DNA of 50,887 nt, taken from Psychrobacillus psychrotolerans (GTDB taxonomy: Bacteria > Bacillota > Bacilli > Bacillales_A > Planococcaceae). Both the position numbers and the translations under genes were made by a program. Positions 16,880-25,545 of the stretch are shown one piece after another. The notes below the pieces were generated by a model. It made no database searches. It saw only the letters and a program-made list of their open reading frames with translations, and had not been told where the DNA came from. The stretch is from assembly GCF_900115805.1 (NCBI RefSeq), contig NZ_FOXU01000014.1, positions 1 through 50,887 of the forward strand, written 5' to 3'. Each line of letters opens with the position of its first letter. Position 1 is the stretch's first letter.

Positions 16880-16918
16880 AAAACACCTACCGAAATATCT
16901 CTACTCGTTAGGTGTTTT
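16880..16918. terminator. Bidirectional terminator between micro-ORF and IDEAL-domain gene
   Basis: AAAACACCTA at 16880-16889 pairs with TAGGTGTTTT at 16909-16918, plus two inner CG pairs. T-rich flanks on both strands allow it to serve both converging genes. Confidence 0.8.
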
Positions 16919-16953
16919 CTATTTAATAAAGTTATACAATGTAACAGCCTCCG

Positions 16954-17394
16954 TTAATTTTCATTATACTGTTGTAGTTTGTTAAATAACTCCTCATCTC
17001 TCATCGTCAATGCAAAGTCAAACATGCGCTCTAAATTTTGTTCTTCTAGTAGTTTGATGACTTCTTCTGTTCCTTCAATTGATCCTTCTTGTGTATCAAT
17101 TTGATTTGCTTCTTCTAAAATGGTTTGTAGATGTGTATGAATATCCGACACAAGCAATAATTGATAAAGTGGAAGTCGAATAAATCTATTCCCTTTTTGA
17201 AAAACAAATACTTCCGATAAATTTTCTACCTGTAATGTCTGCGCATTTAAAATAATCTCCTTGCCCTCTACCGGTATAAAATGAAAAAGCTCATCATCTT
17301 TCCTTATGGAAAAGTATTGATAGGCAAACACCATCTTTATACTATTGCCTTCATACTTTGTATAAAATGGTTTCATTAACTGTACAAGTATCAT
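16954..17394 (-). CDS. IDEAL-domain protein
   Basis: Cytosolic protein of 146 residues. The C-terminal segment LERMFDFALTMRDEELFNKL fits the IDEAL domain, a short helical motif known from YpiB-like and other Bacillus proteins, in which acidic DEE precedes an aromatic residue. The N-terminal two thirds are beta-rich (FHFIPVEGKEIILNAQTLQV) and unassigned. AAAGGAGAGGAG precedes the ATG. IDEAL domains are proposed adaptor surfaces, for instance with ClpC partners; a role here is not deducible. Confidence 0.7.
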   Translation of the reverse strand: MILVQLMKPFYTKYEGNSIKMVFAYQYFSIRKDDELFHFIPVEGKEIILNAQTLQVENLSEVFVFQKGNRFIRLPLYQLLLVSDIHTHLQTILEEANQIDTQEGSIEGTEEVIKLLEEQNLERMFDFALTMRDEELFNKLQQYNEN

Positions 17395-17584
17395 ATGCTC
17401 CTCTCCTTTCGTTAATAGAATTTTCTGATTACTATTAGTTTATCACATTTTCTTTTTTTCGTGTAGTTAATGGCTTAAAATATTTGTCTGTTGAAAATAG
17501 GTTACTTTCGCTGATACATTGGCTACTTTCCCTCGAGTATAATATACTCCCAAAACCGGACAATCCTCCGATTACGTATATGCC

Positions 17585-17615
17585 AAAAAGCGAATGTGGT
17601 ATCCATTCGCTTTTT
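17585..17615 (-). terminator. Terminator behind the 128-residue unknown gene
   Basis: A 12-bp perfect stem, AAAAAGCGAATG with complement, has a 7-base loop and runs into TTTTT, 10 bases behind the stop of the gene at 17626. Confidence 0.9.
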
Positions 17616-17625
17616 ATGTTTGTCT

Positions 17626-18012
17626 TTATTTTCCCGTAGTTTTTGGTTTATTTCTTCCTTTTGCTATCGTAAAAAAACCAAACAATTTTGGATTATATTC
17701 AACAATAAACGTGTTAAAGACCTTTTCTATAACTTTTGTTTGGTTAAGTTCTCCTTCATGTTCTAAGTAAAAAGATAATAAGTCGGCTTCATAATCTAAT
17801 TTTAAATCATAAACCATGAAATCCTCTGCAACTATTTGTTCAATCTGAGTCATCTCGCTTTCACTATATCCACTAAAATACTCTATATACTTTTTCTTCA
17901 CGCCAATAACTTTTACTTCTCCTTCATTTCTTCTTGCATGATTTCGCAGTAATGTTAAAAAAGACGGTATGTATAATTGTATTTTTTCGACTGCTATCTT
18001 CCCCTTTCGCAC
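17626..18012 (-). CDS. Small unknown protein
   Basis: Predicted 128 residues beginning at a GTG; the ribosome site before it (GGGATAAG) is weak, so the start is uncertain. The protein is soluble, with alternating acidic and hydrophobic segments (EYFSGYSESEMTQIEQIVAE) and an FIVEYNPKLFGFF core. No motif is recognised. A strong terminator directly behind it supports expression. It diverges from the XRE regulator gene, which may control it. Confidence 0.6.
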   Translation of the reverse strand: MRKGKIAVEKIQLYIPSFLTLLRNHARRNEGEVKVIGVKKKYIEYFSGYSESEMTQIEQIVAEDFMVYDLKLDYEADLLSFYLEHEGELNQTKVIEKVFNTFIVEYNPKLFGFFTIAKGRNKPKTTGK

Positions 18013-18166
18013 GGAACTTATCCCTATATTTTCTATTTATGTTACTCGTTGTATATTCCTTATACTATAGATATTCATTCCTTTCATGGTTATCTCCAAT
18101 TTGGCGATTTTTATTCATCTTCTCTTTAATTTCGCTATTCTTGCATTGTATATGGGAGGGATGAAT

Positions 18167-18565
18167 TTGGCATTTTGGGAGCATTTGCGGGCTTATCGTG
18201 AAAAACTAGATATTACACAAACGGAAGCTGCTAAAGTATTAGGAATTGACCATTCCGCATTATCAAAATATGAAAAAGGCAGTCTTGGTATATCAATAGA
18301 GTTACTGACTAAAATAAAAGAAAAATATAAAATTCCAGACGAGCAATTTTTATATATGCTTCAAGATAAGCGCTACAAAAGCGAAAACCCTATTTTAGAA
18401 GCGAGAGAAAGTAAAGCTAGATACATAGAAACTTTTCAAGATGAGTATGTAGATAAAGTTATTCACATAAAAGAGTATCGTGATCTTACTATGGATATCG
18501 TCAATTTTGCGGACAATGACAAAGATCGAAGAAACTACATTTTAAATCGTTGGAAAAAAGATTAG
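18167..18565 (+). CDS. XRE-family transcriptional regulator
   Basis: Predicted 132 residues. Residues about 5-60 form a Cro/CI helix-turn-helix (LRAYREKLDITQTEAAKVLG, then IDHSALSKYEKGSLGISI). The rest is charged and helical with an unassigned ligand or dimer part. A TTG start at 18167 is chosen because GGGAGG lies seven bases upstream; the ATG at 18161 is too close to that site. It is divergent from the preceding unknown gene and has its own strong terminator. Confidence 0.85.
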   Translation: MAFWEHLRAYREKLDITQTEAAKVLGIDHSALSKYEKGSLGISIELLTKIKEKYKIPDEQFLYMLQDKRYKSENPILEARESKARYIETFQDEYVDKVIHIKEYRDLTMDIVNFADNDKDRRNYILNRWKKD

Positions 18566-18605
18566 AGCTTTTACTTATATCACTATAAGTAAAGGCTTTT
18601 TTGTT
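18566..18605 (+). terminator. Terminator of the XRE regulator gene
   Basis: A 14-bp stem (18566-18579 with 18584-18597, one GU pair) and a TCAC loop are followed by TTTTTTGTTTTT; the stem begins directly after the TAG stop. Confidence 0.92.
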
Positions 18606-18706
18606 TTTACTAAGCCATTTATTCGAATTATTTTAGGTTCGGCTTTTAATAAGTAGGTTTTAAACGTATAATGGAAGGAAAGCCTTTTTTCTTAGGAGAG
18701 ATCCGT

Positions 18707-20287
18707 TTGAACCTTACTACTTATCAAAAACTTGCATCCCATTATAATAAGCAAATCCATAAGTCTATGGATACGATTGCGAACAAGTTACATCCTTCTA
18801 TGTTAGAGGATGAAGAGCTTGTTCGTCGTGCCGCTTTTTTTGTTCGTAATGGTGCGGTTTCTATATCGAATTATTTACCTCAAGAGCATCGAGTCGATTT
18901 TACGGTACGCGATGTAACGAATATTGAGGTGAACTATCATATTACAAAAGATAGTTTTCACTGTCCTTGTCCTATACACAAGCCGTGTAGACATATTGTG
19001 GCAGCGGTTTTCTACCTTTATCAACAAAATGATTCTTTGTCTACATGGATTTCTGATTGGCGTTCTAAAGCTGATCAAGTCCAATTGACTTTGCTAAAAG
19101 ATGAACGTAGTCCTAGAAGTTGGGATATTATAGTCGAAAACTTTTTCCGTAAATTTATTTCGAATTACCCACCAACTAGTTTTTATTTACTTGAGTTTGC
19201 TATTCATGATTTAAAATCGCAAATTCGAAAGTCACGCCCATTTGAACGTGAATGGCAGCCTATTTTCGACGTATATGTAGAGCTTTCTATCCTCATAAAA
19301 TCTTGGCCTTATATTGAACCTCTTGCACAGTCAAATATGCAAAATCGAGTTCTTCACTTTTTAAATGAGTATCTAGAAGAGCTTAATGATCATTTAAACC
19401 AATTATCTTCGAAGCCGCGAATGTTTGCAGCAGATCCTTTTTATGAAGAAATAATGGTGAGAGTTCAGCATTTTTACTTTGATATGGAAAACCTTGTACA
19501 TTACCGAAAGCAAGTGTATCTATCCTTTTGGGAGGCACTCGTAACAGACAAAAATAAACGTCTGAAAGAAGTAAAATATTTAGAAGCCTTAGAAACTATA
19601 GAAGATGGTGTTCCTTTAAATATGGTACTTCCATACTTTTACTTAACTTTATCCATGACTGATGAACTATTATTAGCTGCGGAGAAAATGGAAGGAAACC
19701 AGTTACTTGAGTGGGTGGAAGTATGTGAAAAAGCACTTCAAACGGGTAAAAAACAGTTAGGTACAAACTTGGCACGACAGCTACTGCCTCACGTCTCTTA
19801 TTATTTAAACGAAGTTATACAAAATCCATCCCGAGTTATACTCATCCGTCGATTAGAACTTTTATTTGATACGGTTCAGTTGCATCCTGCAGAGTTAGAA
19901 AAATTATATCAATCATTTGGACTGTATGGTTTGCAGTCTTATTCGAATTTACTCATTAAGGAAAAGCGTTACTATGATTGGATGGCACTTCATCAATCGG
20001 CTAATTCTTCATTGGAGTATGCAGAAGCCTGTGGACTTTCGATTATTAAGGAAGAAGCTCCAGATGTATTACTTCCACTTTACCATGACTATGCAATGCG
20101 TTTCATCCAGGAGAAAAACCGTTATAGCTACAAACAAGCTGTCCGAATTTGGAAAAAGATGAAACAAGTTGCTAAAAAATCGAATAACATTGACTATTGG
20201 AATGATTACGTAGAAAATGTTCGCGAGAAGTATCGTCGCCTTCGTGCTTTGCAACAAGAAATAGAGAAAGGAAACCTGCCACTATGA
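18707..20287 (+). CDS. SWIM zinc-finger protein
   Basis: Protein of 526 residues from the chosen TTG start. A SWIM motif, CPCPIHKPCRH (Cys 86, 88, 94 and His 96), follows a beta-rich YHITKDSFH segment; SWIM fingers bind DNA or proteins. The rest is helical. TTG at 18707 has AGGAGAG six bases before it, whereas the ATG at 18671 overlaps a TATAAT hexamer at 18667-18672 that looks like the promoter -10, so the longer form is unlikely. Its stop overlaps the SNF2 gene as ATGA. The pair corresponds to B. subtilis ywqB-ywqA and is thought to work together on DNA. Confidence 0.88.
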   Translation: MNLTTYQKLASHYNKQIHKSMDTIANKLHPSMLEDEELVRRAAFFVRNGAVSISNYLPQEHRVDFTVRDVTNIEVNYHITKDSFHCPCPIHKPCRHIVAAVFYLYQQNDSLSTWISDWRSKADQVQLTLLKDERSPRSWDIIVENFFRKFISNYPPTSFYLLEFAIHDLKSQIRKSRPFEREWQPIFDVYVELSILIKSWPYIEPLAQSNMQNRVLHFLNEYLEELNDHLNQLSSKPRMFAADPFYEEIMVRVQHFYFDMENLVHYRKQVYLSFWEALVTDKNKRLKEVKYLEALETIEDGVPLNMVLPYFYLTLSMTDELLLAAEKMEGNQLLEWVEVCEKALQTGKKQLGTNLARQLLPHVSYYLNEVIQNPSRVILIRRLELLFDTVQLHPAELEKLYQSFGLYGLQSYSNLLIKEKRYYDWMALHQSANSSLEYAEACGLSIIKEEAPDVLLPLYHDYAMRFIQEKNRYSYKQAVRIWKKMKQVAKKSNNIDYWNDYVENVREKYRRLRALQQEIEKGNLPL

Positions 20288-22995
20288 CTCAGCCTTTATC
20301 TATTACAAAAGAATTCCCTTTAAATGTTCATCCTTTAGAAAACGGACACTTTCGCTTAGCCTCGATCACTGTACCTGCTGAAAAATGGGTACCGTCCTTA
20401 TATTTGAATCACCGAGAAAGTTTTTTCGGTCTAAACGCTCAAATAGAAGATAATGCACTAATTGCATCACCAGTTGAATTAGTCGAGCTTTTTTCTAGAA
20501 AAATGCATCCGTTCACAGTGTTTGATGGTGTCAATGATGATTCAAATAATTGGCTAGATATCTTTAAAGAAACTGCAAAAGTTTGGGCAACTCCTGACTT
20601 ATGGAATTTCATAAATATAGAAGAAAACGAACTTAATGTTACTGCTCCAATTACTGACAAAGGGCAAACACTCCTTGTGAACGCTGTGAAACAAAAACTG
20701 TTCCAAGCTGGTTTATCCATGGAGGATGTAGAAGCACTCATACCATTTTTCCAACGTGGAGGATGGCCGATAAAGTCTCAGACTACACATCCAAGCTTAC
20801 TTGTCGCACTGAGATTGTCAGAACCAGAGGCAATGGAGGATACATGGCTTCTAGAAACAGTAGTCCGTGGGAAGAAAAGCAGTGTTTACTGGACACCTGC
20901 ATATCGGAAAAAATCATTAGCTATTAGCGAAGCACTTCCAGATAAATGGAGTGAATTTAGTGATTATATAGAGGAAACACAGTCGAAGATATTTTCTCTT
21001 ATCTCTTCGATTGATCGAATTAATACAGAAACATTCTATTCTTCTACATTAACAGATGAAGAAGTGCGGATGTTTCTTCGCGATGATTTAGTAAAACTAC
21101 AAGCATTAGGATTCGAGGTAGTTCTCCCAGCTTGGCTTAAAGCGGTTAAGGATACAAAAATGCGTGTAAAAACAGTTGCTAAGACAGCCAATTCTTATAA
21201 AACCACTGCTGGTTTAAATGAGATACTGCAATTTAACTGGAGTTTTTCTTTGAACGGACAAGAGATTTCAGCTGATGAGTTCCAACAAATGGTCACTGAA
21301 AATCGCTCGTTTATACAAGCTGGTAATGAATGGTTCCGTATTGATTCCGCATGGATGCATGAAGTTCGAGAGCTTATAAGAAAATCAGAGGATGAGAATT
21401 GGACAGTAAAAGAGTTGCTGTTCCGTGAAATTCCTGAAGAACTTGCTCTTGCACTTGATGACGATGAGGAAACGGATGTGGACCCGTTGTTTGCATTTGA
21501 AATGCAAAAGTCCTTGCAAACGATAATGACACAGCTATCAGAGAAAAAAGGATTTCCTGCAGTGGAAATCTCTCCTAACTTATTGACTACTTTACGCCCT
21601 TATCAACAGCAAGGGTTAGAGTGGCTTGTCTTCATGCGAAATGAAAAATTCGGAGCCTGCCTTGCCGATGATATGGGTCTTGGAAAAACAGTGCAGTTGA
21701 TAGCTTACCTTCTGCATGTCCATGAGAATACAGAACAGCCCACACCTTCGCTTATTATTTGTCCAACTTCTGTGTTAGGAAACTGGCAAAAAGAAATTGC
21801 GAAGTTTGCACCTTCACTTAAAGTGCAGACACATTATGGTTCTTCTCGAACAAAAGAAATCGATTTAACAAGTGATGTTGTTCTTACTACATTTGGAACT
21901 GCCATGCAGGATATTGAATCCCTTACAGAAATCACATGGACCAGTGTTACTTTAGATGAAGCACAGAACATTAAAAATATGCATACAAAACAATCTCGTG
22001 CTATCCGCAAGTTAACAGGTGGTCATCATATCGCTTTAACTGGGACACCCGTGGAAAATAGATTATCCGAACTATGGTCGATCTTTGACTTTATCCATAA
22101 AGGTTATTTGGGCTCGTTCCGTAAGTTCCAAGAAAATTATATAGCACTTATTGAACGGGATAATTCCGACGCTACGAAACATAAATTGCGTCTTAAAATT
22201 CAGCCTTTCTTACTAAGAAGAACGAAACAAGATCCTGAGCTTCTGCTTAACTTACCTGAAAAGTTGGAGCAACGAGAGTACTGTGCGCTCACTACCGAGC
22301 AAGCTGCATTGTATGAATCGCTTATACAAGAAACTGTCAGCAAGCTTGACACATTGACTGGATTTGAGAAAAAAGGTCTCATTCTGAAAATGTTAAGTAA
22401 GTTGAAACAGCTTTGTAATCATCCTGCCCTTTACTTAAAAGAGCCATTTGATGATGCGGAGGATATGCTTGAGCGTTCCGAAAAATTAGCTCAAATTGTG
22501 ACACTTGCTGGTGAGATTGCAGCACGTGGAGAGCAATGTCTAATCTTTACTCAGTATATTGGGATGGGTCATTTGCTTCAGCATTGTTTAACGGAGTTAT
22601 ATGAAATTGATGCTCCATTTTTGACTGGTAGTATGCCTAAAAATCAGCGTGATCATTTGGTAGAAGCATTCCAGGCTAAAGAGTTTCCAGTATTCCTATT
22701 ATCCTTGAAGGCTGGTGGAACTGGCTTAAATCTGACTGCTGCTAGCCATGTACTCCATGCCGATCGTTGGTGGAATCCTGCAGTAGAAAATCAAGCGACA
22801 GATCGTGCTTATCGTATTGGACAGACAAACTTTGTACATGTCCATAAGTTCATCACGATTGGTACAATTGAAGAGAAAATTGATAAATTACTCGTCGAGA
22901 AACAAGCTTTATCAGAGGAGTTAATCCATTCTAGTCAGTGGATCACTGAAATGTCTGATAATGATATTAAAGAATTACTGACATTGTCTATTTAA
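20284..22995 (+). CDS. SNF2-family helicase
   Basis: DNA-dependent ATPase of 903 residues, ywqA-like. The N-terminal half (about 1-430) is the bacterial SNF2-associated domain. The ATPase core shows Walker A DDMGLGKT (GLGKT 465-469), DEAQ box 558-561, and the C-terminal helicase motifs LKAGGTGLNL and QATDRAYRIGQ (837-847). All catalytic motifs are intact. It is translationally coupled to the SWIM gene and ends just before a strong terminator. Role in chromatin-like remodelling or repair is presumed; the RapA-type RNA polymerase recycling role is an alternative. Confidence 0.93.
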   Translation: MTQPLSITKEFPLNVHPLENGHFRLASITVPAEKWVPSLYLNHRESFFGLNAQIEDNALIASPVELVELFSRKMHPFTVFDGVNDDSNNWLDIFKETAKVWATPDLWNFINIEENELNVTAPITDKGQTLLVNAVKQKLFQAGLSMEDVEALIPFFQRGGWPIKSQTTHPSLLVALRLSEPEAMEDTWLLETVVRGKKSSVYWTPAYRKKSLAISEALPDKWSEFSDYIEETQSKIFSLISSIDRINTETFYSSTLTDEEVRMFLRDDLVKLQALGFEVVLPAWLKAVKDTKMRVKTVAKTANSYKTTAGLNEILQFNWSFSLNGQEISADEFQQMVTENRSFIQAGNEWFRIDSAWMHEVRELIRKSEDENWTVKELLFREIPEELALALDDDEETDVDPLFAFEMQKSLQTIMTQLSEKKGFPAVEISPNLLTTLRPYQQQGLEWLVFMRNEKFGACLADDMGLGKTVQLIAYLLHVHENTEQPTPSLIICPTSVLGNWQKEIAKFAPSLKVQTHYGSSRTKEIDLTSDVVLTTFGTAMQDIESLTEITWTSVTLDEAQNIKNMHTKQSRAIRKLTGGHHIALTGTPVENRLSELWSIFDFIHKGYLGSFRKFQENYIALIERDNSDATKHKLRLKIQPFLLRRTKQDPELLLNLPEKLEQREYCALTTEQAALYESLIQETVSKLDTLTGFEKKGLILKMLSKLKQLCNHPALYLKEPFDDAEDMLERSEKLAQIVTLAGEIAARGEQCLIFTQYIGMGHLLQHCLTELYEIDAPFLTGSMPKNQRDHLVEAFQAKEFPVFLLSLKAGGTGLNLTAASHVLHADRWWNPAVENQATDRAYRIGQTNFVHVHKFITIGTIEEKIDKLLVEKQALSEELIHSSQWITEMSDNDIKELLTLSI

Positions 22996-23006
22996 TCGTT
23001 TTTATT

Positions 23007-23042
23007 AAAACCCTGACCAATAAAATTTTTGGTCAGGGTTTT
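23007..23042. terminator. Bidirectional terminator behind the SNF2 gene
   Basis: AAAACCCTGACCAA pairs perfectly with its complement over 14 bp around an 8-base loop; A/T runs on both sides let it end both the SNF2 gene and the converging ssb-like gene. Confidence 0.92.
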
Positions 23043-23086
23043 CCTCTTTTGATAATCATTGACTAAGATTGCGGTCTTATCAATCA

Positions 23087-23482
23087 TTAAACTGGTAGTT
23101 GGTTTGGTGTTACTGGAAATTCAAAATCACTCTCACTATTCGTCTTTATTGATTGTCCTGGTTGTTCCCCGTCTCGTTTCTTTGTTGCTAAAAATCGGAT
23201 GTCCTCCACAACTATTTCTGTAACGAATACCCTTGCTCCAGCTTCCTTCTCATACGACCTTGTATTGAGTCTGCCTGTTATCCCCACCAGCGACCCTTTG
23301 CCACAATACTTAACTGTTGTTTCCGCGAGCTTCCCCCAAATTGTACATAATACAAAGTCCGCTTCATCATTTTTATAGCTTTTATTTACCGCGACGATGA
23401 AATTCGTTTGCATTCTCCCCTCAGATAAATGCTTTAATTGTGGAGATTTCGTCATACGTCCGATTATTGAAACAGTGTTCAA
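23087..23482 (-). CDS. ssbB: Single-stranded DNA-binding protein, SsbB-like
   Basis: OB-fold SSB of 131 residues, beginning MNTVSIIGRMTKSPQLK, with WGKLAETTVKYCGKGSLVGI as the core. It is slightly longer than B. subtilis SsbB (113), the competence SSB. The C-terminus ends FEFPVTPNQLPV and lacks the acidic DDDIPF-type tip used to recruit repair partners, as expected for a competence-type paralogue rather than the essential SsbA. Its neighbour ywpF supports ssbB/ywpH. The gene stands alone behind a 200-base upstream region with A/T-rich elements. Confidence 0.85.
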   Translation of the reverse strand: MNTVSIIGRMTKSPQLKHLSEGRMQTNFIVAVNKSYKNDEADFVLCTIWGKLAETTVKYCGKGSLVGITGRLNTRSYEKEAGARVFVTEIVVEDIRFLATKKRDGEQPGQSIKTNSESDFEFPVTPNQLPV

Positions 23483-23690
23483 TCTGTCACCTCCTTTACT
23501 GTTAGCACTATCATACTGTCAGTGTAAATTGTTGGCAAAAGCTAACAATTCATTTTCCAACCCGTTTTCAGGCTAAAAAAAGCATTCTTAAAAATTCTTT
23601 TTTTATAACTCCACCTATAGATGGTTTTGAACTTTTCAATAATGCTATTTTGGTAGTTTGTACAATTATTTTTTTCCACTGAATTACCTA

Positions 23691-23699
23691 TGTTATAAT
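23691..23699 (+). promoter_or_regulatory. Extended -10 promoter of ywpF
   Basis: TGTTATAAT gives the TGN extension and a perfect TATAAT, 37 bases before the ywpF ATG. No good -35 hexamer is present at 17 bases, which is common for extended -10 promoters. Confidence 0.6.
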
Positions 23700-23736
23700 G
23701 AGAACTAATTAATGCTTTTCCAAAGGGGATTTGTGC

Positions 23737-24162
23737 ATGAAAACATTCAAAATGATTTCAGTGAGTATTATTTCAGATCATGAAGAAGTTCCAATAGCCA
23801 TTGAAGATGGTATCGTTATTAACCAAGAAAACTCTAGCCGTTCATGGATTTTAGAACTATTTACGGACCAAAATTACGAAGCATATTTCAATGAATTAAA
23901 AATGTCTAACAAGGTATATGTTGTGAAAGTGATAATTTCCTATCCAGAAAATGAGCCTGCTCATTTTGAAGTGGTAACCTATTCTGTGAAACAAATCGGC
24001 GATCATCTATCTGTGTTGCTTAGAGGTACGCTAAAACGCGTCAGAAGAAAGTATGCTGAGTCATTGCTAGCAGAACTAATCGAAGACGGCTTAACGGGTG
24101 AAGATTTACTTTCTAAGTTTGAAAGCGATATGAAAACACGACCTGCCTTAAAGGATGATTAA
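23737..24162 (+). CDS. ywpF: YwpF-like protein
   Basis: Soluble protein of 141 residues, MKTFKMISVSIISDHEEVPI at the N-terminus, similar as far as I can judge to B. subtilis YwpF, which lies next to ssbB in that genome as it does here. It is beta-rich in the first half, then has a charged helix (RVRRKYAESLLAELIEDGLT). No catalytic motif is recognised and the function is unknown. The start is the ATG eight bases behind AAAGGGG. Confidence 0.75.
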   Translation: MKTFKMISVSIISDHEEVPIAIEDGIVINQENSSRSWILELFTDQNYEAYFNELKMSNKVYVVKVIISYPENEPAHFEVVTYSVKQIGDHLSVLLRGTLKRVRRKYAESLLAELIEDGLTGEDLLSKFESDMKTRPALKDD

Positions 24163-24185
24163 TAATAACGGAATCTTTTCACATA

Positions 24186-24227
24186 AAAAAGATGCTGACC
24201 CTAATTTTTAGGAGTCAGCATCTTTTT
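24186..24227. terminator. Bidirectional terminator between ywpF and the lipoprotein gene
   Basis: AAAAAGATGCTGAC at 24186-24199 pairs with its complement at 24214-24227; CCTAA/TTAGG extends the stem inside with a one-base bulge. The genes converge on it. Confidence 0.92.
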
Positions 24228-24240
24228 GATCATTCAATTA

Positions 24241-24624
24241 CTATTTATTAGCATCTTTATCATCAATTAACTCGTCATCATCGTGGTCAGTGCTTGGTTC
24301 TTTAATCCATTTGCCATCGTTTGGTACATTTCCGTTATCCGTTCCAGTGCCATCAACATTATCATTAATACCTGGTTCGCCGTTCATTGTCCCATTGTCC
24401 ATTGTTCCATTATTAGTTCCACCATTGATGTTGCCATCGTTTACAGTTCCATTCCCACCGTTATCCATTCCGTTGTTTGTGTTCGGCGATGGAGTATTAA
24501 TATCGTCTCGAACATCCTCCATTGGAGTTTCGTTGTTGTCAGGAATTACATCATCATCATTGTTGTTACACCCAACTAATAGAAAAGAACATAACGCTAC
24601 AGTAGGAATGACTTTTTTCCACAT
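24241..24624 (-). CDS. Asn/Gly/Asp-rich lipoprotein, unknown function
   Basis: Protein of 127 residues with a lipoprotein signal ending at the lipobox LLVGC (Cys 19). Everything after it is low complexity: repeated NGG, NNGTMDNG and GTDNGNV stretches, then an acidic DHDDDELIDDK end. This looks like an anchored, unstructured surface or spore-associated tail. AAAGGAGGAATTTTTTT-type sequence precedes the ATG. The antisense frames are open only because of the biased composition. No family is recognised. Confidence 0.78.
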   Translation of the reverse strand: MWKKVIPTVALCSFLLVGCNNNDDDVIPDNNETPMEDVRDDINTPSPNTNNGMDNGGNGTVNDGNINGGTNNGTMDNGTMNGEPGINDNVDGTGTDNGNVPNDGKWIKEPSTDHDDDELIDDKDANK

Positions 24625-24776
24625 AAAAAAATTCCTCCTTTCTTAGATATCATCATCACTAATTTGTGACTTACGATAGGTTATCCAAGAAAAAAGGAAC
24701 TATCCAATGGCATTTATGCCTGTTTTTGCAAGAAAGCATTCACAGTATAGATTAACGTAAATGTGAAATACTATTA

Positions 24777-25217
24777 CTAGTTATTTTTTACAATTGGTCC
24801 TAGTGCAAAAAGTATGTCTGTTTCACAAACTAATTCTCCATCTACTGTTGCGATACCGTGACCTTTTCCCATTGGCCCACGAAGTTTTGTTAATTCAACT
24901 TCTAATTTCAGCTGGTCGCCAGGTTTCACTTGGCGCTTAAATCGACAATTATCAATTCCAGTAAAGAACGCAAGTCTTCCTTTATTTTCTGGGATTTGAA
25001 GAACTGCGACAGCTCCTACTTGAGCAAGAGCTTCTACGATTAGGACTCCAGGCATTACTGGATATCCTGGGAAATGACCATTGAAGAATTCTTCGTTAAT
25101 CGTTACATTTTTTAGCCCTACCGCACGTTTACCTTCTTCTAATTCTAGAATTTTATCTATCATAAGAAATGGATAGCGATGCGGTAAAATTGCTTGAACT
25201 TGCTCTGTTGTTAACAT
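24777..25217 (-). CDS. fabZ: 3-hydroxyacyl-ACP dehydratase FabZ
   Basis: Hot-dog-fold dehydratase of 146 residues that removes water from beta-hydroxyacyl-ACP in fatty acid elongation. Catalytic His48 is in [11 protein letters not shown] and Glu62 in [18 protein letters not shown] near 13 is the usual FabZ N-terminus. The start at 25217 is supported by GGAGG eight bases upstream; the longer frame starting at 25268 overlaps the preceding gene and has no ribosome site of its own. Same position next to flhP as in B. subtilis. Confidence 0.95.
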   Translation of the reverse strand: MLTTEQVQAILPHRYPFLMIDKILELEEGKRAVGLKNVTINEEFFNGHFPGYPVMPGVLIVEALAQVGAVAVLQIPENKGRLAFFTGIDNCRFKRQVKPGDQLKLEVELTKLRGPMGKGHGIATVDGELVCETDILFALGPIVKNN

Positions 25218-25245
25218 AGAATCATCCTCCAATAAATCATCATTA

Positions 25246-25521
25246 TTATTTGCCATCTTTAATATCAATCATATGCTGATAGGTTTCCCATTTTAATGCA
25301 TTTTTCGGTTCGCCTTCGCCTAGAAGACCATATCCTACCATTAACCCTGCCATACCTGCTCCAACTAAGAGTAGAATTACAAATAGTATACGCAACCATA
25401 TGGGGAACATGCGGATTTGTACCCATTTAGTTGTCCCAGTCTTTTCAGCTTGCTTTATTGTTTTTTGCCCTTTTTCTAATCTACGCTGTTGTCTAGCAGA
25501 AATTTTACTTTCTTCTGTCAT
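25246..25521 (-). CDS. EpuA-family small membrane protein
   Basis: Predicted 91 residues. A charged N-terminus is followed by [20 protein letters not shown] and [10 protein letters not shown], one membrane helix, and a C-terminus ending in HMIDI. This matches the family often labelled EpuA or, misleadingly, RNA polymerase subunit beta. Function is not settled. AAGGAG stands eight bases before the ATG at 25521; an in-frame GTG six bases further up is less likely. It lies between flhP and fabZ. Confidence 0.82.
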   Translation of the reverse strand: MTEESKISARQQRRLEKGQKTIKQAEKTGTTKWVQIRMFPIWLRILFVILLLVGAGMAGLMVGYGLLGEGEPKNALKWETYQHMIDIKDGK

Positions 25522-25545
25522 AAACACAACTCCTTACACGAATAA

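Noticed and set aside
18086-18166. N-terminal membrane extension of the XRE regulator
   Set aside because: The extension is hydrophobic upstream sequence; a good ribosome site points to the TTG at 18167.
24283-24646. Open frames antisense to the Asn-rich lipoprotein
   Set aside because: They arise from the biased GGN/AAY codons of the lipoprotein gene; no start signals.
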